From Pseudomonas saponiphila (GTDB lineage: Bacteria; Pseudomonadota; Gammaproteobacteria; Pseudomonadales; Pseudomonadaceae): DNA of 64,000 nucleotides. Shown here one piece after another: positions 45,693 to 52,594 of this stretch. The notes beneath the pieces were generated by a model, which worked only from the letters and a program-made list of their open reading frames with translations, was not told the DNA's origin and did no database searches. Location: the NCBI RefSeq assembly GCF_900105185.1, contig NZ_FNTJ01000002.1:1674001-1738000 (forward strand), given 5' to 3'. Both the position numbers and the translations under genes were made by a program. Numbering within the stretch: position 1 is the stretch's first letter; each line of letters opens with the position of its first letter.

Positions 45693-46019
45693 ATGATCGG
45701 AATGGATCGCCGTACCGGCCTGTCGCTGTCCGGCATCGAGCATGTGCGGCAGTCCATCGAGGACATCCTGACCACGCCCCTGGGCAGCCGACGGATGCGC
45801 CCCGAATACGGCAGCAACCTGCGCCGTTATGTTGACCTGCCGGTGACTGGCGGCTGGAAAAGCGCGGTGCAGGCCGAAGTGGCCCGAGCGCTGTTGCGCT
45901 GGGAGCCACGGTTGAAGTTGGAACGGGTCAGTGTGGTCGCGGTCGTTGGCGGCCAGATCAGCTTTCAACTGACCGGCCAGTACCTGGGCAATCGCGCGGT
46001 TTTGGAGGTAACGGCATGA
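45693..46019 (+). CDS. Baseplate wedge protein gpW
   Basis: A 108-residue protein of the gpW/gp25 family. The core reads HVRQSIEDILTTPLGSRRMR and PEYGSNLRRYVDLP, with the TPLGSR-RP-YG signature that binds the sheath end to the baseplate. The last four bases overlap the gpJ start (ATGA). Confidence 0.9.
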   Translation: MIGMDRRTGLSLSGIEHVRQSIEDILTTPLGSRRMRPEYGSNLRRYVDLPVTGGWKSAVQAEVARALLRWEPRLKLERVSVVAVVGGQISFQLTGQYLGNRAVLEVTA

Positions 46020-46897
46020 GTACGTTGGACCTGTCGGCGCTGCCGGCACCCCAGGTGCTTGAAGCCCTGGATTTCGAGGCCTTGTACCAGGGCAAGCTGG
46101 CCACCTTTCGCCGGCACATGGGCGACAACTGGACGGCCAACTTGGAAAGCGACCCTGTGAGCAAACTGCTGGAAGTCTCGGCTTACGCCGACATGCTGCT
46201 GCGGGCCCGGGTCAACGATGCCGCCAAGGCGTTGCTGCTGGCCCATGCCCAGGGCACGGACCTGGATCACCTGGCGGCCAACGTCAAACTGCGGCGCCTG
46301 GTGATCCAGGCTGGCAATCCGTTGGCGGTGCCGGTGCTGGAGGAGATCAGGGAGTCGGACGACGCCCTGCGCGAGCGCATCCAGTTGGCCTATGAAGGGC
46401 TGACCACCGCCGGCCCGCGTAACAGCTACATCCTGCATGCCCGCAATGCTTCGGCGCTGGTGGCCGATGCCGAGGCCGAGAGCCCGTCGCCGGCCCGGGT
46501 GACGGTCACGGTGCTGAGCCTGGAAGGCAACGGCACGGCGGCTCCCGAGCTGCTGGCGACGGTTGCCGCGGCCCTCAACGATGAGGACGTGCGGCCCCTG
46601 GGGGATCGGGTCACGGTGCAGAGTGCCCAGGTGTTGCCCTATCGCATCGACGCCGTGCTGCACATGAAGGGGCCAGGGCCGGAAAGTGATGCGGCCCTGG
46701 CCGAGGCCGAGCGCAGGCTGGCGGCCTGGATCAATCCGCGGCGGCGCCTGGGCATCGAGGTGGCGCGTTCGGCCATCGACGCCCAGCTGCATGTGGCCGG
46801 CGTGGCTCGGGTCGATCTTGGCGGTTGGCAGGACATCACCCCGAGCAAGGCCCAGGCGGCGTACTGCACCGGCTACAGCGTCAAGTTGGGGAGCTGA
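46016..46897 (+). CDS. Baseplate protein gpJ
   Basis: A 293-residue baseplate J-like protein. The stretches LLRARVNDAAKALLLAHAQG, DLDHLAANVKLRRLV and DALRERIQLAYEGLTTAGPR are typical. The C-terminal part is the usual HIAGVARVDL-type domain (HVAGVARVDLGGW). It is coupled to gpW by a four-base overlap and followed by gpI after one base. Confidence 0.9.
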   Translation: MSTLDLSALPAPQVLEALDFEALYQGKLATFRRHMGDNWTANLESDPVSKLLEVSAYADMLLRARVNDAAKALLLAHAQGTDLDHLAANVKLRRLVIQAGNPLAVPVLEEIRESDDALRERIQLAYEGLTTAGPRNSYILHARNASALVADAEAESPSPARVTVTVLSLEGNGTAAPELLATVAAALNDEDVRPLGDRVTVQSAQVLPYRIDAVLHMKGPGPESDAALAEAERRLAAWINPRRRLGIEVARSAIDAQLHVAGVARVDLGGWQDITPSKAQAAYCTGYSVKLGS

Positions 46898-46898
46898 A

Positions 46899-47504
46899 AT
46901 GAGCAGCCTACTGCCGATCAACCGCACCCCGCTGGAGCGCGCCCTGGAGGCGGCCGGTAGCACTGACAGCGCCATCATGCTGCGCACCCTGTACGACCCG
47001 GCGACCTGCCCGGTGCATCTGCTGCCGCAACTGGCTTGGGCCTGGTCGGTGGATCGCTGGGACCCGGGCTGGAGCGAGACGGTCAAGCGCAACGCCATTC
47101 GCGCCTCCTACTTCATCCACGCCCGCAAAGGCACCCTCGGTGCACTGCGGCGAGTGGTGGAACCGCTAGGCTACCTGATCGAAGTGGTCGAATGGTGGCA
47201 GACGGTCCCTGAAGGCGAGCCGGCCACCTTTGCCTTGAAAGTCGGGGTGCTGGATACCGGCATCACCGAGGAGATGTACCAGGAGCTGACCCGGCTGATC
47301 GATGACGCCAGACCCGTCAGCCGGCACATGACCGGCCTGGCCATCAGCCTGGAAACCTCCGGCGTCATTGGTTACGGCGCCTACGTGGATCAAGGCGAAG
47401 TACTCGACGTGTATCCCCCGACCCCCCGCGACATTGAAGTGACCGGTCGTTATGGCCAGGTCATGTGTATTGATGAAACAGACACCCTGGATGTGTACTC
47501 ATGA
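46899..47504 (+). CDS. Baseplate protein gpI
   Basis: A 201-residue P2 gpI-like tail protein. The signature reads LLPINRTPLERALEAA and CPVHLLPQLAWAWSVDRWDP, then HARKGTLGALRRVVEPLGY. With gpJ and gpW it forms the baseplate wedge to which the fibre attaches. Its stop overlaps the fibre gene start by four bases. Confidence 0.9.
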   Translation: MSSLLPINRTPLERALEAAGSTDSAIMLRTLYDPATCPVHLLPQLAWAWSVDRWDPGWSETVKRNAIRASYFIHARKGTLGALRRVVEPLGYLIEVVEWWQTVPEGEPATFALKVGVLDTGITEEMYQELTRLIDDARPVSRHMTGLAISLETSGVIGYGAYVDQGEVLDVYPPTPRDIEVTGRYGQVMCIDETDTLDVYS

Positions 47505-49915
47505 TTGATTCCAACAGTCAGTTCTTCGCCATGCTCACGGCCGTGGGCGAGGCGAAACAGGCCAACGCCACGGCCCTGGGCACGCCCTGGACCTTCAAGG
47601 AAATGGCGGTCGGCGATGCCAACGGCACCGACCCCATTCCGAACCGGACCCAGACCAAGCTGATCAATGAATGGCGCCGCGCCCCGGTCAACCAGGTGCG
47701 CACCGACCCGGCCAACCCCAACATCATCATCACCGAACAGGTAATCCCGCCTGATGTCGGCGGCCGCTGGATCCGCGAGATCGGCCTGTTCGATGCCGAC
47801 GGCGACCTGGTGGCGGTGGCCAACTGCGCCCCGAGCTTCAAGCCCCTGCTGGCCCAGGGCACCGGCAAGACCCAAGTCATCCGCATGAACTTCATCGTCG
47901 CCAATACCGCGCCGATCGTGCTGAAAATCGATCCGACGGTGGTCCTGGCGACCCGCGAGTATGTCGACACTGCCGTGATCGAGGCCCTGGCCAAGCTGGA
48001 CTTCAAGCACTCGGCGCTGGTGGCCACCACCGCCAACATCGCCTTGAGCGGGATTCAGACCATCGACGGCGTGCTGCTCCCTGCCGATGCCCGGGTACTG
48101 GTGAAGAACCAGGCCCAGGCCAAGGACAACGGGCTGTATGTCGTATCGTCGACGGGCGTCTGGACCCGTGCCCAGGATGCGGACACCAGCCTGGAGGTCA
48201 CCCCCGGACTGTTCGTCAGCATCGAGAAGGGCACGGTCAACGGCGACAGCGTCTGGCAGCTGGTCACCGACGGGCCGGTTGTCCTCGGCACCACGCCGCT
48301 GGCCTTCGAGATGGCCATCGGGCGAACCGGTATCAGCGCGGGCTCCTATGCCAACGTCACGGTCGACAAATACGGCCGGGTGATCGCCGGTACCAACCCG
48401 AGCACCCTGGCCGGACATGGCATTACCGACACCTACACCAAGGCCGAGATCGAGTCGATTGTGGCGCAGTCGTCATCGTTGCCGGTGGGCTCGATGGTGG
48501 CATTTCCCAGGGCCAGCTTGCCGCCGGGTTTTCTGGAGATTGATGGCAGTGTGCAGAGCATTGCGGCTTATCCAGACCTGGCGGCGTATCTGGGGACCAC
48601 CTTCAACAAGGGTGACGAGGGGGCTGGAAACTTCCGCTTGCCCGAGTCTCGGGGGGAGTTCCTGCGGGGCTGGGACCACGGGCGCGGTGTTGATCCGGGT
48701 CGGGCAGTCGGCAGTGCGCAGGCTGATGATTTTAAGTCGCATACTCACTCACTACAGGGCTCTACGAATTTCACATATACAGTCAACCCAACGAGTAACT
48801 TCAAGCCTTACCAAGACGGCGTATCGTCTTACAACACGTCGGCGACTGGTGGCGGCGAAACCCGCCCGCGCAATCTTGCGGTTATGTGGTGCATCAAAGC
48901 CTGGAGCGCACCAGTCAATCAGGGAAATATCGACGTAGCGGCGCTGGTAAAGGAACTGGCAGCACTCAAGTCAACGCACCCTGTTGGCGCCATCATTCCG
49001 TTTCCCAAGGCTGAGGTTCCAGCGGGATACCTTGAACTCAACGGTAGCGTGCAAAGCATTGCCGCTTATCCCGATCTCGCTGCGTATCTGGGGACCACTT
49101 TCAACAAGGGTGATGAAGGCGCAGGAAACTTCCGTCTGCCAGAGTCGCGGGGTGAGTTTTTGCGGGGTTGGGATCATGGGCGTGGGATTGATATTGGCCG
49201 AGAGCTTGGTGGCTGGCAGAAAGGATCGTTGATGGCCGGAGGCGACAACCTTTCAGACCATTCGATGCTGTTTGCCGGATTGTCAGACCCTATTCGCCGG
49301 AAGCTCACTGGTTGGGATGAGGTTTACGATCCGGCACTTTACTTTCCTGTCATTAAGTATTTTCCGGTGAGCGCATCTGACGTTCTCGTTACGTCGGAGT
49401 ACGCCTCTCATACCGGAGTTTCTCGCCCAAGAAACCTTTCTGTTATGTGGTGCATCAAGGCGTGGAACGCACCAGTCAATCAGGGAAGCATCGATATTGC
49501 AGCTCTTGCCCCGCTGGCGGCTCAGGCGACAGGAGTTAATCAGGGAACGGCCAAGGTCGCTACAGATGCGCAGATGTTAGACAGCGCAAACGACTTGGTG
49601 ATTGCAACGCCTAAAAAACTGCGCCTCGGTTTTGCAATGAGCTTGGCGGCAAACGGATATGTGGCTTTCCCCTCCTGGCTGGGAGGGCTAGTTGTTCAGT
49701 GGGGATATGTTCCGAAGCCTAGTGCAGCGGCAGTTCCAGTGACCTGGCCCATGGCTTTCCCTAATGGCTTTGGTCGTTGCATAGCATCATTCGGCGGTTC
49801 ATCGGCGCCAAGCGGCGGTGTTTCAACTGGCTCGCCCTCGCAGTTAGGAGCAGTTTTTTACTCGGCAGTTGGCGGGGCCGGATATGACATCTCTTACATC
49901 GCGATTGGATGGTGA
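47501..49915 (+). CDS. R-tailocin tail fibre with two tandem collar domains
   Basis: An 804-residue fibre that binds the target cell surface and sets the killing spectrum. Residues 1-150 are the phage collar-fibre N-terminal domain that docks on the baseplate. A linker with a GATREYVDTAV-like shaft follows. Two tail-collar domains start near residues 327 and 493; 47 consecutive residues are identical between them although the DNA differs at about two dozen codons. The last 85 residues (GYVAFPSWLGGLVVQWGYV onward) are a gp53-like receptor-binding tip. From about 48750 the DNA is less GC-rich. Confidence 0.9.
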   Translation: MIDSNSQFFAMLTAVGEAKQANATALGTPWTFKEMAVGDANGTDPIPNRTQTKLINEWRRAPVNQVRTDPANPNIIITEQVIPPDVGGRWIREIGLFDADGDLVAVANCAPSFKPLLAQGTGKTQVIRMNFIVANTAPIVLKIDPTVVLATREYVDTAVIEALAKLDFKHSALVATTANIALSGIQTIDGVLLPADARVLVKNQAQAKDNGLYVVSSTGVWTRAQDADTSLEVTPGLFVSIEKGTVNGDSVWQLVTDGPVVLGTTPLAFEMAIGRTGISAGSYANVTVDKYGRVIAGTNPSTLAGHGITDTYTKAEIESIVAQSSSLPVGSMVAFPRASLPPGFLEIDGSVQSIAAYPDLAAYLGTTFNKGDEGAGNFRLPESRGEFLRGWDHGRGVDPGRAVGSAQADDFKSHTHSLQGSTNFTYTVNPTSNFKPYQDGVSSYNTSATGGGETRPRNLAVMWCIKAWSAPVNQGNIDVAALVKELAALKSTHPVGAIIPFPKAEVPAGYLELNGSVQSIAAYPDLAAYLGTTFNKGDEGAGNFRLPESRGEFLRGWDHGRGIDIGRELGGWQKGSLMAGGDNLSDHSMLFAGLSDPIRRKLTGWDEVYDPALYFPVIKYFPVSASDVLVTSEYASHTGVSRPRNLSVMWCIKAWNAPVNQGSIDIAALAPLAAQATGVNQGTAKVATDAQMLDSANDLVIATPKKLRLGFAMSLAANGYVAFPSWLGGLVVQWGYVPKPSAAAVPVTWPMAFPNGFGRCIASFGGSSAPSGGVSTGSPSQLGAVFYSAVGGAGYDISYIAIGW

Positions 49916-49918
49916 AAT

Positions 49919-50347
49919 ATGAAGCGTTTTTATAGCCAGGGTACAAAAAGCACTTACCTCAAGGGGTTGCACACGTCGATACCCGACGATGCAGTTGAGA
50001 TATCTGATGCACTTTACCTCTCGGTCATCGGAAACCCGGCTTCAGGCAAGATTCGGGCGCATGACGAAAAGGGCTTGCCCTACCTTGTAGATACACCAGC
50101 TGTAGCCACAGAGTCGGCAGCTTCAGAGCGTGCATGGCGCGACACTGAACTGACCTCGTTGATGTGGTTACGCGAGCGGCACCGTGACCAGCTTGAAATC
50201 GGGACAGCCACGACGCTGACAGGTGAGCAGTTCAAGGAGTTGCTTGTGTACATGCAATCCCTACGCAACTGGCCCCAATCCCCGGACTTTCCACAAGCCG
50301 AGCACCGCCCAGTCGCCCCATCCTGGATCGCCGAACAAACCCAATAA
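49919..50347 (+). CDS. Tail fibre assembly chaperone
   Basis: A 142-residue Tfa-like protein. The C-terminal part (ERAWRDTELTSLMWLRERHR, then LRNWPQSPDFP, ending RPVAPSW) is typical of fibre chaperones. It follows the fibre gene by three bases and, as usual, co-varies with the fibre tip. The moderate GC content matches the fibre's 3' end, consistent with exchange of tip and chaperone as one cassette. Confidence 0.88.
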   Translation: MKRFYSQGTKSTYLKGLHTSIPDDAVEISDALYLSVIGNPASGKIRAHDEKGLPYLVDTPAVATESAASERAWRDTELTSLMWLRERHRDQLEIGTATTLTGEQFKELLVYMQSLRNWPQSPDFPQAEHRPVAPSWIAEQTQ

Positions 50348-50348
50348 T

Positions 50349-50373
50349 CGCCCCGCACCGCCGGGGCGTTTTC
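50349..50373 (+). terminator. Intrinsic-terminator-like hairpin after the fibre cassette
   Basis: CGCCCC, loop GCACCGCC, GGGGCG, then TTTTCTT, directly after the chaperone stop. Confidence 0.65.
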
Positions 50374-50406
50374 TTACCTGCTTCCCACCAATCATTCATC
50401 CCTACG

Positions 50407-50430
50407 AGCCCCCTTCACCCGGGGCTTTTT
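50407..50430 (+). terminator. Second hairpin before the sheath gene
   Basis: AGCCCC, eight bases, GGGGCT and TTTT, 19 bases before the sheath start. With the preceding hairpin it forms a double barrier between fibre and sheath genes. Confidence 0.55.
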
Positions 50431-50448
50431 CATGTCTGGAGTTTATCC

Positions 50449-51615
50449 ATGAGTGGTTTTTTCCACGGCGTTACCGTTACCAACGTCGACACCGGCACGC
50501 GCACCATTTCGCTGCCGTCGTCTTCGATCATCGGCCTGGTGGACACCTTCACCGAAGGCCCGACCGCCACTGCCAAGGCCAACGATCTGCTGCTGATCAC
50601 CAACGAGCGCGAGGCTATTGCCGCCTGGGGCCCGGATGCGGCTATCACCAAGGCCTGCCAGGCCATCTACCAGCGAGCCAAGGCGGTGATCGTCGCTTGT
50701 GGCGTGGCCAAGATGACCGACGCGGCCGAGCAGACGTCGGCGATCATCGGCGGGGTGCTGGCCGACGGTAAGCGTACCGGCCTGCAAGCCTTGCTCGACG
50801 GCAAGAGCCGTTTCAACGCCCAGCCGCGGTTGCTGGTAACCCCCAAGCACAGTTCGACCCTGGCCATCGGCACGGCCCTGGTGGCCCTGGCCGACAAGCT
50901 GCGTGGCCTGGCCATTCTCGATGGTCCCAATACCACCGACGAAGCGGCGATGGCCTATGCCAAGAATTTTGGCGCCAAGCGCGCCTACATGGTCGACCCG
51001 GGCGTTCAGCGCTGGGACAACGGCGCCAATGCCACCGTCGATGCGCCGGCTTCGGCCTGGGTCGCCGGGCTGTTCGCCTGGACCGACAACGAGTACGGCT
51101 TCTGGGCCTCGCCGTCGAACAAGGAGTTCGTCGGCATCACCGGCACCACGCGGCCGATCGAGTTCCTCGACGGCGATGAAACCTGCCGCGCCAACCTGCT
51201 GAACAACGCCAACATCACCACCATCATTCGTGACGCGGGCTTCCGCCTGTGGGGCAACCGCACGCTGTCCAGCGATCCGAAGTGGGCCTTCGTCACCCGG
51301 GTGCGGACCATGGACATCGTCATGGACGCCATTCTCTTCGGCCACAAATGGGCCGTGGACCGCTCGATCACCGCGACCTACGTCAAGGACGTCACCGAGG
51401 GCCTGCAGGCCTTCATGCGTGATCTGAAGAACCAGGGGGCGATCATCAATTTCGAGGTCTACGCCGACACCGAGCTCAACACCGCCAGCCAGCTGGAGCA
51501 GGGCAAGGTGTACTGGAACATCCGCTTCACCGACGTACCGCCCGCCGAAAACCCCCACTTCCGGGTCGAGGTCACCAACCAGTGGTTGACCGAAGTCCTC
51601 GACCAAGCCGCTTAA
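50449..51615 (+). CDS. Contractile tail sheath gpFI
   Basis: A 388-residue sheath protein of the P2/R-pyocin type. The N-terminus reads GFFHGVTVTNVDTGTRTISL, followed by SSIIGLVDTFTEG. The core LRDA-type region DAGFRLWGNRTLSSDP and the C-terminal domain (YADTELNTASQLEQGKVYWN and RVEVTNQWLTEVL) are present. Contraction drives the tube through the envelope of the target cell. The tube gene follows after 12 bases. Confidence 0.95.
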   Translation: MSGFFHGVTVTNVDTGTRTISLPSSSIIGLVDTFTEGPTATAKANDLLLITNEREAIAAWGPDAAITKACQAIYQRAKAVIVACGVAKMTDAAEQTSAIIGGVLADGKRTGLQALLDGKSRFNAQPRLLVTPKHSSTLAIGTALVALADKLRGLAILDGPNTTDEAAMAYAKNFGAKRAYMVDPGVQRWDNGANATVDAPASAWVAGLFAWTDNEYGFWASPSNKEFVGITGTTRPIEFLDGDETCRANLLNNANITTIIRDAGFRLWGNRTLSSDPKWAFVTRVRTMDIVMDAILFGHKWAVDRSITATYVKDVTEGLQAFMRDLKNQGAIINFEVYADTELNTASQLEQGKVYWNIRFTDVPPAENPHFRVEVTNQWLTEVLDQAA

Positions 51616-51627
51616 GGAGCCGCAGCA

Positions 51628-52137
51628 ATGGCAATGATTCCCGAAACCCTGGCGAACATGAACCTGTTCGTCGATGGCATCAGCTTTCAAGGCGACGTGC
51701 CGAGCCTGACCCTGCCCAAGTTGACCCTCAAGACCGAGGAACACCGTGTCGGCGGCATGGATGTGCCGGTGGAACTGGACATGGGCATGGAGAAGCAAGA
51801 GGCCGGCTTCACCACCACCGGCGTGCGCCGCGAGTCGCTGAAGATGTTCGGACTGGCCGATGGCAGCGGCTTCAACGGCGTGTTCCGTGGCGCCTTCAAG
51901 GGCCTCAAGGGCAAGGTCACCCCGGTGATCGTGACCCTGCGCGGCCTGCTCAAAGAGGTCGACATGGGCGACTGGAAGTCCGGCGACAAGGCCGAAATCA
52001 AGCACAACGTGGCGCTGACCTACTACAAGCTGGAAGTCGACGGTCGCCTGATCTACGAGATCGATGCCCTGGGCATGAAGCGTGTGATCAACGGCGTCGA
52101 CCAGCTCGCCGCGCAACGTTCGGCCCTGGGCCTGTAA
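51628..52137 (+). CDS. Contractile tail tube gpFII
   Basis: A 169-residue tube protein. MIPETLANMNLFVDGISFQG, then GGMDVPVELDMGMEK and YKLEVDGRLIYEIDALGMKR are the P2 FII family signatures. It is the inner tube through which ions leak after the sheath contracts. Spacing and order with the sheath are conserved. Confidence 0.94.
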   Translation: MAMIPETLANMNLFVDGISFQGDVPSLTLPKLTLKTEEHRVGGMDVPVELDMGMEKQEAGFTTTGVRRESLKMFGLADGSGFNGVFRGAFKGLKGKVTPVIVTLRGLLKEVDMGDWKSGDKAEIKHNVALTYYKLEVDGRLIYEIDALGMKRVINGVDQLAAQRSALGL

Positions 52138-52147
52138 GGAAAAAACC

Positions 52148-52453
52148 ATGTCTCAAGCAAGCGACAAGACCCCGTCCTGGATGACCCTGAGCAGCGACAG
52201 CGTGATGGTGGCGTTGAGCAAGCCGGTGGAGATGAACGGCGTGGTCTGCGACCGGCTCACCCTGCGCGCGCCGACGGTGCGTGATGTGCGCGCCGCCAGT
52301 GCCGCCGGCGTGGGTGACGATGAACAGCGCGAGCTGATGCTGTTTGCCAGCCTCGCGCAAATCAGCACCAAGGACCTGGAGAGCATGGCGCTCAAGGATT
52401 ATCAGCGCCTGCAGGCCGGCTATTTTCGCCTGGTGCAAGAAGACGAGCTTTGA
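52148..52453 (+). CDS. R-tailocin tail assembly chaperone gpE
   Basis: A 101-residue protein at the invariant position between tube and tape measure. MSQASDKTPSWMTLSSDSVM, then LSKPVEMNGVVCDRLTLRAP and QISTKDLESMALKDYQRLQ resemble gpE-type chaperones (gp41 domain). Its frame ends CTT TGA at 52448-52453. A second frame carrying a GpE'-like segment continues to 52565, so a longer frameshift product is expected. Confidence 0.82.
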   Translation: MSQASDKTPSWMTLSSDSVMVALSKPVEMNGVVCDRLTLRAPTVRDVRAASAAGVGDDEQRELMLFASLAQISTKDLESMALKDYQRLQAGYFRLVQEDEL

Positions 52454-52565
52454 TCCGGCGGTGATGAAGGTGGCGGCGAAACGGCTCGCTCGCGAGCTGC
52501 ATTTTTCCGCCGAGGAAATCATGACCATGAGGTTTTCCGACATGGTCTGGTGGCTCACGGATTGA
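52448..52565 (+). other. gpE' extension read by ribosomal frameshift
   Basis: Immediately after gpE, in the frame offset by +1 (equivalently -2), the DNA reads FDPAVMKVAAKRLARELHFS and then AEEIMTMRFSDMVWWLTD with a stop at 52565. That ending is like the small GpE segment made as E+E' in P2. The zero-frame sequence at the switch is CTT TGA, the codon pair used for +1 shifting in prfB. A separate start at ATG 52464 would give only 33 residues. Confidence 0.6.
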
Positions 52566-52594
52566 GCCCATCACCCAAGGAGCAGGAGACGCAG

